Of a DNA stretch of 64,000 nt, positions 54,402 to 63,294 are shown piece by piece. A model generated the notes under the pieces. It was not told where the DNA came from. It did not search any database and saw nothing but the letters and a program-made list of their open reading frames with translations. Position 1 is the stretch's first letter. The number at the start of each line of letters is the position of its first letter. The DNA is taken from contig NZ_WTCR01000002.1 in assembly GCF_009795715.1 (NCBI RefSeq), positions 1 to 64,000 on the forward strand, read 5' to 3'. This DNA is from Labilibaculum euxinicum. GTDB taxonomy: Bacteria > Bacteroidota > Bacteroidia > Bacteroidales > Marinifilaceae. A program made the translations under genes and the position numbers.

Positions 54402-55682
54402 ATGAAGGAACTTTATCTGCAAAAACTAAAAGAAGAATTTGTTCCGGCACTTGGGTGTACAGAACCAGTCGCAGTTGCTTATGCGGCAGCAAAAGCAAGG
54501 GAAATTTTGAATCAATCACCAGATCGGATTGAATTTCATGTAAGTGGAAATATTTTTAAGAATGGAATGGGAGTTGGAATTCCAGGTTCAGGTATGGTCG
54601 GCTTAACCATTGCCGGAGCTTTGGGTGCTTTGGGAGGCAATCCTATGGCAGGATTAGAAGTTTTGGATGGAATTAGTCCTGATATTGTTGAATTGGCGCA
54701 AACCTTTGTGAACCAGGGAAAAGTTCAGGTAGATGTAAAATATGGTGTAGCTAAACTGTACATTGAATGCATCTGCTTTAAGGGTGAAAATTCAGGTCGG
54801 GTTATTATTCAGGATCGACATACAAATATTCTTCTAGCCGAACGAAATGGTTTTGTTATCTACCAAAATACTTCAAAATCAGCAACCGATGCTGTCCTTA
54901 ATATGAAAGACTGGAGCTTCCGTAGTATTTATGAATTTATTAATACTGTTGACATAGCCGATATCGCTTTCATTGAAAAAGGAGTAAAGCTTAATAAGTC
55001 CATTGCGGAGGAAGGTTTAAAGGGGAATTACGGACTTCAGGTGGGTAAATCGATGATGATTAATATCCGGAAAGGAATTCTTAAAGAGGATTTAATGAAT
55101 CGATCCATAATGCTTACAGCAGCCGCTTCAGATGCAAGAATGGCCGGAAGCGCAATGCCTGTAATGTCTAATTGTGGCAGCGGAAACCAAGGAATAAGCG
55201 TTACTTTGCCTGTGGTAGTTGCAGCAGAGGAATTTAAAGTGAGTAATGAAACATTACTAAGAGCATTGGCTTTGGCATTGTTGGTTACTATTTATATGAA
55301 ATCTTTCGTTGGTCAACTATCTGCACTTTGCGGCGTTTTATTGTCTACTGCCGGTGCAGGATGCGGAATTACTTACATTATGGGAGGCGATTTCAAACAA
55401 ATGGGGATGACATTGCAGAATATGACAGGGGGTGTAACCGGTATGATTTGCGATGGAGCAAAATATGGTTGTTCTCATAAGATTGCTGCAAGTGTAAGTG
55501 CCGCAATTCAATCATCATTATTAGCTATGAATCACAATTGTTTAAATGGAATGAATGGTATTATTGATGATGATGTGGAAGCTACTATTCGGAATATTGG
55601 TCGTTTGGCAAATGAGGGAATGGAAGTAACCGACGAGGTTATTCTTAAGACCATGTTGGAAAAGATGAAGAAAGTTTCTTGA
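54402..55682 (+). CDS. L-cysteine desulfidase / serine dehydratase-alpha-like (UPF0597) protein
   Basis: 426 residues, cytoplasmic. It matches the YhaM/CyuA family from the N-terminus on: EEFVPALGCTEPVAVAYAAA (10-30), FKNGMGVGIPGSGMVG (51-66), then GALGALGGNPMAGLEVL. Cysteines that would hold a [4Fe-4S] cluster occur in SNCGSGNQG, AGCGI and CDGAKYGCSHK. Known members break L-cysteine to pyruvate, ammonia and sulfide. It is 22 bases ahead of trxB, so the two are likely co-transcribed. In this setting it could dispose of cysteine delivered by disulfide-reducing import. A related serine-dehydratase activity remains possible. Confidence 0.9.
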   Translation: MKELYLQKLKEEFVPALGCTEPVAVAYAAAKAREILNQSPDRIEFHVSGNIFKNGMGVGIPGSGMVGLTIAGALGALGGNPMAGLEVLDGISPDIVELAQTFVNQGKVQVDVKYGVAKLYIECICFKGENSGRVIIQDRHTNILLAERNGFVIYQNTSKSATDAVLNMKDWSFRSIYEFINTVDIADIAFIEKGVKLNKSIAEEGLKGNYGLQVGKSMMINIRKGILKEDLMNRSIMLTAAASDARMAGSAMPVMSNCGSGNQGISVTLPVVVAAEEFKVSNETLLRALALALLVTIYMKSFVGQLSALCGVLLSTAGAGCGITYIMGGDFKQMGMTLQNMTGGVTGMICDGAKYGCSHKIAASVSAAIQSSLLAMNHNCLNGMNGIIDDDVEATIRNIGRLANEGMEVTDEVILKTMLEKMKKVS

Positions 55683-55703
55683 GAATAAAGAAAAAGAAAA
55701 AAG

Positions 55704-56657
55704 ATGAAAAATAAAGAGAATATTGAAAGAGTAAAGTGTTTGATAATTGGTTCGGGACCAGCAGGGTATACGGCCGGAATTTACGCATCAAGAGCAAATT
55801 TAAATCCAGTTGTTTATGAAGGTTTGCAGCCAGGCGGACAATTAACTACAACTACTGAAATTGACAATTTCCCGGGATATCCTGAAGGAGTTACAGGAAA
55901 TGTTATGATGGGTGAACTAAAGAAACAAGCCGAACGATTTGGCTGCGATTGCCGCTGGGGTATTGTTACCGAAGTAAATTTGAACGAAAGACCGTTTAAA
56001 TTAAAGGTAGATGGGAATAAGGATATTGAAGCCGATTCGGTAATTATTGCAACAGGAGCTACGGCAAAATATTTGGGTTTAGAGAGCGAAGAAAAATATA
56101 GAGGATCGGGTGTTTCGGCCTGTGCAACCTGCGATGGGTTTTTCTACAGAGGAAAAGATGTTGCTGTTGTAGGTGGTGGCGATACTGCCTGCGAAGAAGC
56201 TTCATACTTAGCTGGTTTGTGTAATAAGGTTTACTTAATTGTTCGTAAGGATTTTTTAAGAGCTTCGAAAGCAATGCAGGAAAGAGTATTTAAAACTGCG
56301 AACATTGAAATTTTATTCGAACACACTACAAAGGAATTAACAGGAGAAAATGGGGTAGAGGGATGCACATTGATTAAAAATGCAGGTACCTCTTCGCCAG
56401 AAGAAGTAAAAATTGCTATTGATGGGTTCTTTTTGGCAATTGGTCATCACCCAAATTCAGATGTGTTTTCTGATTACGTTGATACCGATGAACAAGGTTA
56501 TATCCTGACTCAGGCAGGCACTCCGATGACAAATATTAAAGGCGTTTTTGCTTGTGGCGATGTTCAGGATCCGAATTACCGACAAGCAATAACATCAGCA
56601 GCTTCAGGATGTCAGGCGGCCATCGAGGCAGAAAGATATCTTGCAGAAATGAATTGA
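55704..56657 (+). CDS. trxB: thioredoxin reductase (NADPH)
   Basis: 317 residues, cytoplasmic flavoprotein of the low-molecular-weight type. FAD site GSGPAGYTAGIYA near 16-28, redox pair CATC at Cys140-Cys143, NADPH site GGGDTACEEA near 156-165, second FAD motif GVFACGDVQD near 285-294. It reduces thioredoxin with NADPH, which in turn can feed DsbD. It follows the desulfidase gene by 22 bases. The flanking genes give it a likely special link to the envelope redox genes, though it may also be the cell's general enzyme. Confidence 0.96.
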   Translation: MKNKENIERVKCLIIGSGPAGYTAGIYASRANLNPVVYEGLQPGGQLTTTTEIDNFPGYPEGVTGNVMMGELKKQAERFGCDCRWGIVTEVNLNERPFKLKVDGNKDIEADSVIIATGATAKYLGLESEEKYRGSGVSACATCDGFFYRGKDVAVVGGGDTACEEASYLAGLCNKVYLIVRKDFLRASKAMQERVFKTANIEILFEHTTKELTGENGVEGCTLIKNAGTSSPEEVKIAIDGFFLAIGHHPNSDVFSDYVDTDEQGYILTQAGTPMTNIKGVFACGDVQDPNYRQAITSAASGCQAAIEAERYLAEMN

Positions 56658-56731
56658 AAAAACATAGCCAAAGGCACCTTTTCGGCTAAATAAATAACTT
56701 CCATTATTTATGGTGCAAATTTCAGTAAAGC

Positions 56732-56795
56732 AGGCAATCCCTTATATTTCAGACATGTATACGTTTTAGGTCAACGGTTGGGATTGCCTCTTTTT
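56732..56795 (+). terminator. intrinsic terminator after trxB
   Basis: AGGCAATCCC (56732-56741) pairs perfectly with GGGATTGCCT (56780-56789), with a 38-base loop, followed by CTTTTT. Confidence 0.8.
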
Positions 56796-56825
56796 CGTAA
56801 ACAGTAAAAATTAAAATAATTTATT

Positions 56826-56856
56826 CGCTCATCAATATTTTTTTGATGGGCGTTTT
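56826..56856 (+). terminator. second terminator-like hairpin
   Basis: CGCTCATCA pairs with TGATGGGCG through one wobble position, followed by TTTTA. The remaining 56857-56960 shows nothing but the next promoter. Confidence 0.6.
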
Positions 56857-56961
56857 ATCCTTAGTAAAGGAAATAAGTGACATAATGCCTGATTTGTTTT
56901 AGTTGAAGCATTAAAATTGAGAAGATTGAATATAGAATAAAAAGAACCAATTTTCTTTTGG

Positions 56962-56993
56962 TTTGGATATTTCTTAGAATCATCTTAAATTTC
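56962..56993 (+). promoter_or_regulatory. housekeeping-type promoter of the membrane regulator
   Basis: TTTG (56962-56965), 20 bases, TAAATTTC (56986-56993), a 7 of 8 match to the -7 consensus. It lies about 20 bases before the TTG start codon. Confidence 0.5.
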
Positions 56994-57015
56994 AGCGAAA
57001 CAAACAGATCCTATC

Positions 57016-59946
57016 TTGAAAAGAATTTCAATTATTTTTCTTTTAATTTCCATTAGCAGTTTTTTTGCTTTCTCAAAAGTGAAGAACAATGGAATTCCTT
57101 TTATAAAAAAATTTCCCCGAAGCCATTATAAAGGAGGAACCCAGAATTGGGACATTACACAAGCACCCAATGGGTTGCTTTATTTTGCTAATAACGAGGG
57201 GGTATTGGAATTTGATGGAAACAATTGGCGTGTGATTCCAATGCCGAATAATTCAGTTGTTCGTTCGTTGGCAGTAGATAGTTTGGGACAGATATTTGTT
57301 GGTGCATATAACGAATTTGGATATCTAAAGCCCGATAATCAAGGGAAGTTGAGCTATCATTCTCTCGTTGATCTTTTGCCTGATAATGATCGGAAATTTG
57401 ATGAAGTCTGGCAAATTTTTCCTTATAAAAAGGGTATTCTGTTTCATTCGTTTCAAAAGATATTCTATTATAGAGACGGTGCAATTTCACAAATTCAGAA
57501 TGAAAATGAATTTCATTTTGGTTTTCTTGTTCATGATCAGTTTTTTGTAAGAGAACAAAGAAAAGGACTTTGTGTGCTTGACGGCAGGTCTGTAGATGTA
57601 GTGAAAGGTGGTGAAATATTTGCGGATAAAGAAATTGTTAGTTTGCTTCCCTTGTCAAATCATTTGCTTCTCATTGCTACTGCATTAGATGGTTTGTTTT
57701 TGTATGATGGTACTCAGATTACCACATGGAACAATGATTTGAGTCAAAAATTCAAAACTGATCAGGTATATACAGGAATATCACTTGGGAATTCAAAATT
57801 TGCTTTTGGTACGGTTCGGAATGGTGTTTATATCATTAACAAGGATGGACAAATAATTCAAAATATTAATACTGAAAAAGGTTTACAGAACAATACAGTA
57901 CTAAGTCTGTTTTTGGATCGAAGGGAAAATTTGTGGGTTGGATTGGACAATGGAATCGATTATCTGGAAATTAGTTCTCCTCTTTCCATTTTTCCAAAAG
58001 AAAAAGATCTTGGAGCAGGTTATGCATCAATATATCATGATGGGTATTTGTATCTGGGAACAAACACTGGATTATTTGCGCGGAAGTATGATTTTTCGCA
58101 GGGTATAAGGAATGGAGAAGAGGCCTTCGAATTGGTTAAGAATACTTCGGGGCAGGTATGGCATTTACAAGTAGTAGACGGGGAGCTGATTTGCGGACAC
58201 AATAAAGGAACATTTAGTATTGATAAAAAGGTTGGAAAGTTAATTTCTGACATAGCCGGGGGATGGAATTACATTTATAAAAAAGAGATTCCGAATGTAA
58301 TGATTGGTGGAACCTATACTGGTTTAGTACTTTATGAGAAATCGAAACAAACGAATAATAAGTGGAAATTTAGCAAAAGAATTGAAGGTTTCAATGAATC
58401 ATGCAGAGAAATGGTTTGGAACGACGACAATTCGATTTGGATGTGTCACGGTTACAAAGGTGTATATCGTCTGCTCTTAAATGAAGGATTTGATGAATGT
58501 ACAAAGTACAGATTTTATGGAGTGGAAGACGGCTTTCAGTCAAATCTGGGTATAGATGTACACAAACTCCGGGATGAAATTGTTTTTTCAACCAGTAATG
58601 GTTTTTATAAATATGTGGCTGAATCGGATCGATTTGAAGTTCATCAGTCTTTAAATAATATATTTGACAGCGAAGAACCTGTTAATAAGTTGTTTGAGCA
58701 AAAGAATGGTGATGTCTGGTTTTTTCAAGCTGAAAACATAGGTTTATTAAAGTCACAAGTAGACAATTCATATGAAATACTGAAAAAGCCATTCGCACCC
58801 CTAAAATCTTCCTTTATTGGAGCTTTTGAGAATGTTACGGTTGTTGATAAGGAAAATGTTTTATTTGGGAATGAGGATGGATTTGTACATTACGATCCTA
58901 CTGTTGAAAAAAAATACAACGATACTTTTCAGACTATCATTAGAGAAGTTCGTATCAGTGGGAAAACAGATTCTGTTATTTATTACGGAACTTATTCCAA
59001 TGCTAATGAAATTCAATTTAATTCGGATAATGAAAATAGGATTGAGCTGCCTTATAAGAGCAATGCCATCCGATTTAAATATTCTGCGCCTCAATTTAGC
59101 AATCCGGAATTAATTCGATATCAGTGTCAATTATTAGGGTTTGATGAAATTCCATCACCATGGGCAAATAATTCTCAAAAAGAGTATACTAATCTTCCGG
59201 AGGGAGAATATGTATTTGAAGTGGTTTCAGAGAATCAATATGGAGTTAAATCTGCTAAGGATACATTTCATTTTACCATTTTACCTCCTTGGTATAGATC
59301 TCACACAGCGCTTGTTATATATGTTTTACTTGTATTGTTCTGCATTTACGTTGCTGTTAGTATTATAAGATATAGAATTAAGTATTTGCAAAACCAGTTA
59401 AAAAAGAAGCAGGAGGAAGAGCTGAGACTAAAGGAACAAAAATTTAGGGAAGAGGCACTTATTGCAGAAAAGGAGATTGTGCAGCTTAGGAATGATAAAT
59501 TACGAAGCGAAGTTGAGTTTAAAACCCGTGAGTTGGCCGGATCTACTATGAATATCATCCATAAAAATGAGGTGCTTTCCTATTCGGTTGGAGAATTGAA
59601 AAAAGCTCTGAAAAAAATTAAAGATCCAACAGCTCTTGTTCAGGTGAGGCAATTAATGAAAACTATTGATGCTGAATTCAACAGCGATCAGGATTGGGAG
59701 CAGTTCGAAGTGCATTTTGATCAGGTGCACGAAGATTTCCTGAAAAGGTTACGATTGCTGCATCCGCAATTAACACCAAAAGATTTACGAATTTGTGCTT
59801 ATTTAAGAATGAACCTGTCCTCAAAAGAAATTGCGCCACTGATGAATATTTCTGTTCGGGGAGTAGAAATAAGTCGGTATCGTTTGCGTAAAAAATTTAA
59901 TATAGCAAGGGAAGAAAATTTAATTGACTTCATATTAAACGTCTAA
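57016..59946 (+). CDS. membrane one-component regulator: propeller sensor, Y_Y_Y domain, LuxR-type HTH
   Basis: 976 residues starting at TTG 57016, the only start that includes the signal sequence (ISIIFLLISISSFFAFS). The periplasmic part carries two-component-type beta-propeller repeats (~35-640; e.g. GLQNNTVLSLFLDRRENLWVG) and a Y_Y_Y domain (~665-755). One membrane span lies near 763-785, then a coiled coil (~790-845) and a C-terminal LuxR-like helix-turn-helix (~915-970, LTPKDLRICAYLRMNLSSKE). There is no histidine kinase, phosphoacceptor or receiver domain. It therefore senses a ligand outside and binds DNA from the membrane, presumably controlling the adjacent SusC5/SusD5 pair. Confidence 0.92.
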   Translation: MKRISIIFLLISISSFFAFSKVKNNGIPFIKKFPRSHYKGGTQNWDITQAPNGLLYFANNEGVLEFDGNNWRVIPMPNNSVVRSLAVDSLGQIFVGAYNEFGYLKPDNQGKLSYHSLVDLLPDNDRKFDEVWQIFPYKKGILFHSFQKIFYYRDGAISQIQNENEFHFGFLVHDQFFVREQRKGLCVLDGRSVDVVKGGEIFADKEIVSLLPLSNHLLLIATALDGLFLYDGTQITTWNNDLSQKFKTDQVYTGISLGNSKFAFGTVRNGVYIINKDGQIIQNINTEKGLQNNTVLSLFLDRRENLWVGLDNGIDYLEISSPLSIFPKEKDLGAGYASIYHDGYLYLGTNTGLFARKYDFSQGIRNGEEAFELVKNTSGQVWHLQVVDGELICGHNKGTFSIDKKVGKLISDIAGGWNYIYKKEIPNVMIGGTYTGLVLYEKSKQTNNKWKFSKRIEGFNESCREMVWNDDNSIWMCHGYKGVYRLLLNEGFDECTKYRFYGVEDGFQSNLGIDVHKLRDEIVFSTSNGFYKYVAESDRFEVHQSLNNIFDSEEPVNKLFEQKNGDVWFFQAENIGLLKSQVDNSYEILKKPFAPLKSSFIGAFENVTVVDKENVLFGNEDGFVHYDPTVEKKYNDTFQTIIREVRISGKTDSVIYYGTYSNANEIQFNSDNENRIELPYKSNAIRFKYSAPQFSNPELIRYQCQLLGFDEIPSPWANNSQKEYTNLPEGEYVFEVVSENQYGVKSAKDTFHFTILPPWYRSHTALVIYVLLVLFCIYVAVSIIRYRIKYLQNQLKKKQEEELRLKEQKFREEALIAEKEIVQLRNDKLRSEVEFKTRELAGSTMNIIHKNEVLSYSVGELKKALKKIKDPTALVQVRQLMKTIDAEFNSDQDWEQFEVHFDQVHEDFLKRLRLLHPQLTPKDLRICAYLRMNLSSKEIAPLMNISVRGVEISRYRLRKKFNIAREENLIDFILNV

Positions 59947-59967
59947 TCAATAAAATTTATTCTGTCT

Positions 59968-60005
59968 AAAAAGAGGCTGGTGATGAAAATCATTAGCCTC
60001 TTTTT
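59968..60005 (+). terminator. intrinsic terminator of the regulator gene
   Basis: AAAAAGAGGCT pairs with AGCCTCTTTTT, with an inner TGAT-GAAA-ATCA stem. Confidence 0.9.
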
Positions 60006-60255
60006 AATTTGATGTATGGTGGATTTAAAAAATATTGAATTGTTAAGGAAAGTTAAAATTCTAAAAAATAGAGCTTTATAAAAGATTATGTGCGCTGTGA
60101 TGTAGTAATGATGTATTGGTGTTTCCAGCATGTAGAGTTTGTGATGTATTGTTTTTTTTGATTAGGATAGATGTTGGGCTTACATTGCAATCGTTGTAGG
60201 TGTATACTGTAAAAACAGAACATCGAACTAATTTCTAATCTTAACTAACTAATTT
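60006..60255. other. control region of the SusC5 operon
   Basis: No gene. It must contain the SusC5 promoter, but I see no clear -33/-7 pair, as is usual for activator-dependent sus operons. TTGGGCTTACATTGC near 60174 and GTATACTG near 60202 are the only loose matches. No tandem hairpins like those of modules 1-4 are present. Confidence 0.4.
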
Positions 60256-63200
60256 ATGAAAAAAACGGTCTTGTTTTTATTTCTCACATTCTTTTGCATG
60301 ACAACCTTCGCGCAAAGGCATGTTGTGACTGGTGTCGTTTCCTCAGCTGAGGATGGTACGCCCATACCATTTGCTTCAGTAGTGGTAAAAGGAACAACTA
60401 TTGGTACTTCAACTGATTTTGATGGTAAATACTCTATTGAAGTAACTGAAGATGCGATACTTGCTTATTCAATGATAGGATTTGAGACTAAAGAAGTTCT
60501 TGTCGAAAGTCAAACTGTAATTGACGTTATACTACTTACTCAGACAACAGGTCTTGATGAGGTAATTGTAGTAGGTTATGGTACTCAAAAGAAACGGGAT
60601 GTGACTGGCGCTGTGTCCATTGTTGACTCTAAAACAATTGAAGCTTTAAAACCGGTTAAGGTAGAGCAGGCACTACAGGGAACAACTGCAGGAGTAACAG
60701 TTACTTCTGCTTCCGGTGCTCCAGGTTCAGGATTAGACATCCGTATTAGAGGAATCTCTACAAACGGTGATGCATCTCCGGTAGCAATCATTGATGGATA
60801 TCAAGGTGATTTAGGAACTCTTAATCCTGATGATATCGAGACTATTACTGTTCTTAAGGATGCGCAAGCCGCAATTTATGGAACAGTTGGTGCTAATGGA
60901 ATCATTTTGATTACAACCAAGACGGGTCGAAAAAATACAGCAGCAACTGTAAGCTTTAATAGTTCTATTGGTATTCAGGAAACATCAAGAAAATTGCCTG
61001 TTTTAAATGCAACAGAATATGGTGTTTTATTAAATGAGGCCTATGCGGCTAATGGTGAGGCTTTGCCTTTTTTGAATGTTGCAAATTTAGGTAAAGGAAC
61101 AAACTGGCAAAATGAATTGTTTGAAAGAGCTCCTGTATTAAATAACAATATTAGTGTTAATGGTGGTTCTGATAAAATTGTATACTCTTTAAGTGCTTCT
61201 GATTTGGACCAAAAAGGAATAGTAGGGAAGGATAAAACGGGTTATAAACGTAATACAGCCAGAGTGAATTTAGGAGCTGATCTTTCCGATAATTTTAAGA
61301 TGAAGTCATCTGTAATTTACACCTATATCAAAAGAAAATCGATTAATGAAAATGGTCTTGGATCTGTATTATTTAATGCATTAAATATGCCTTCAACAAT
61401 GCCGGTTTACGATTCAAATGGAAATTATTTCCTGGCTCCAACCAGTCTTGGTATCGAAATTATTAATCCGTTAGCACAGATTGCTGATACTTATAATGAT
61501 TACAACTTGAAGAAGTTGAATGGTAATTTTAGTTTGGATTACGAATATTCCAAACATCTAAAAGCTACAGCAAGGATTGGTTTTAATACTAGTAATTCAG
61601 AGTCTAAGACATTTAGTAAAATTGTTGATTACGGAGGAAAAGTGTTCGATAAAACACGAAGTAGTGTAAATCAGAATGCCGAAAACTTCAATGATTATAC
61701 TTTTGATGCATTTGTTACTTACGATAATACTTTTAACGAAAAGCATCATTTATCAGCAACACTTGGTACTACCGTTTTTAAAGAGTGGGGAAATCATTTG
61801 GATGCGACAGGTTATGATGTTCCAAATAATTCATGGGATTTTGCAGACATAGGATTAGCTAATGGGGTTAGTGATTCCAAATCAGTGGGATCATGGACTT
61901 TTGATCAAAGAAGATTGTCGTATTTCTCAAGAATTCAATACGATTATGAAGGAAAATACTTGCTGTCAGCAATGATCCGCAGGGATGCCTCAACAAAATT
62001 TGGTCCTGATGAAAGTGTTGCTTACTTCCCTTCTGCAACTGCGGGTTGGGTTATTTCGGATGAAGATTTCATGAGCGGCATTGAAGAAATCGATTTTATT
62101 AAATTGAGAGCGAGTTATGGTTTGTTAGGATCTGACAAAATTGATAGTTATAAATACATTTCGCAGTTAGATGGTGAAGCGACCTATGTTTTTGATGGTG
62201 TTTTGGCTCCGGGAACAGCTATTGGTGCAAATCCAAATCCAACTGTGAAATGGGAAGAGTCAGAACAGTTTGATGTTGGAGTTGATGTCAAACTTTTGAA
62301 CAATAAAATAGATGTTAATGCCGATTATTTTATTAAGACTACCAACGATTTGCTGATTGGAAATATTCCTGTTTCCGGTATTCTTGGTGTAGCTGCTCCT
62401 GGAGCAGCTGGTCCTACAGTAAATGCGGGTACTGTACGCAACAAAGGATTTGAATTCGCAGTTGGATACAGAGGCAACATTACCAAAGATTTAAGTTTTA
62501 AAGTGAATTACAACTTCACGACATTAAATAATGAGGTTCTTGAAGTAAATAATGGTTCTGGATTTATTGAAGGTGGAAATTTTGGTGTCGGTCAGCCAGC
62601 GCCTTCCAGAATGGAAGTGGGAAAAGCTATTGGTTACTTTTATGGATATAAAACAGATGGTATTTTCCAAAATCAGGCAGAAGTAGATGCACATCCTTCT
62701 CAAACTGCACTGGGAGCCGAAGCATCACCTGGAGATATCAGATATGTTGATATCAATGGAGATGGAAAGTTAACTTCTGATGACAGAACGAATTTGGGAG
62801 ATCCTATTCCTGATGTAACAATGGGCTTGAATATTTCAGTGAATTATAAAGGATTTGATTTCGTAGCATATTCTTACGCTTCAATTGGAAATGAGATGGT
62901 TCGTAATTACGAGAGATCCAATTCAAATGTAAATAGATTAAGTACCAGCCTTAACAGATGGACTGGAGCGGGAACAAGCAATTCTGTTCCACGGTTGACA
63001 ACTGCTGCAACTGCAAACAATATTTTCTCAGACTATTTTGTTGAAGATGCCTCTTTCTTACGAATTCAGAATGTTCAACTTGGGTACACATTCCCAAAGA
63101 GTATCACTGAAAGATTAAGAATCTCTAAACTGCGTTTCTATGGCTCTGTTGCCAACCTATATACGTTTACTGACTATACAGGTTTTGATCCGGCAGCATC

Positions 63201-63288
63201 TACCGGCGCACCAATTGGTGGTGGAATTGACTATGGTTTCTATCCTGCAGCCAGAACATTTACATTCGGATTAAACCTTAATTTTTAA
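60256..63288 (+). CDS. SusC-family TonB-dependent transporter (locus 5, no STN domain)
   Basis: 1010 residues. A short signal peptide (LFLTFFCMTTFAQ) runs straight into the CarboxypepD_reg-like domain (~24-100, GVVSSAEDGTPIPFASVV), plug (~115-225, TQKKRDVTGAVSIV, IDGYQGD, ITVLKDAQAAIYGTVGANG) and a barrel ending FGLNLNF. The lack of an STN domain separates it from the other four SusC proteins and agrees with control by the upstream propeller/HTH regulator in place of sigma/FecR. This is the usual arrangement of glycan-utilisation loci, so its substrate is probably a saccharide. Confidence 0.96.
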   Translation: MKKTVLFLFLTFFCMTTFAQRHVVTGVVSSAEDGTPIPFASVVVKGTTIGTSTDFDGKYSIEVTEDAILAYSMIGFETKEVLVESQTVIDVILLTQTTGLDEVIVVGYGTQKKRDVTGAVSIVDSKTIEALKPVKVEQALQGTTAGVTVTSASGAPGSGLDIRIRGISTNGDASPVAIIDGYQGDLGTLNPDDIETITVLKDAQAAIYGTVGANGIILITTKTGRKNTAATVSFNSSIGIQETSRKLPVLNATEYGVLLNEAYAANGEALPFLNVANLGKGTNWQNELFERAPVLNNNISVNGGSDKIVYSLSASDLDQKGIVGKDKTGYKRNTARVNLGADLSDNFKMKSSVIYTYIKRKSINENGLGSVLFNALNMPSTMPVYDSNGNYFLAPTSLGIEIINPLAQIADTYNDYNLKKLNGNFSLDYEYSKHLKATARIGFNTSNSESKTFSKIVDYGGKVFDKTRSSVNQNAENFNDYTFDAFVTYDNTFNEKHHLSATLGTTVFKEWGNHLDATGYDVPNNSWDFADIGLANGVSDSKSVGSWTFDQRRLSYFSRIQYDYEGKYLLSAMIRRDASTKFGPDESVAYFPSATAGWVISDEDFMSGIEEIDFIKLRASYGLLGSDKIDSYKYISQLDGEATYVFDGVLAPGTAIGANPNPTVKWEESEQFDVGVDVKLLNNKIDVNADYFIKTTNDLLIGNIPVSGILGVAAPGAAGPTVNAGTVRNKGFEFAVGYRGNITKDLSFKVNYNFTTLNNEVLEVNNGSGFIEGGNFGVGQPAPSRMEVGKAIGYFYGYKTDGIFQNQAEVDAHPSQTALGAEASPGDIRYVDINGDGKLTSDDRTNLGDPIPDVTMGLNISVNYKGFDFVAYSYASIGNEMVRNYERSNSNVNRLSTSLNRWTGAGTSNSVPRLTTAATANNIFSDYFVEDASFLRIQNVQLGYTFPKSITERLRISKLRFYGSVANLYTFTDYTGFDPAASTGAPIGGGIDYGFYPAARTFTFGLNLNF

Positions 63289-63294
63289 AAAGCC

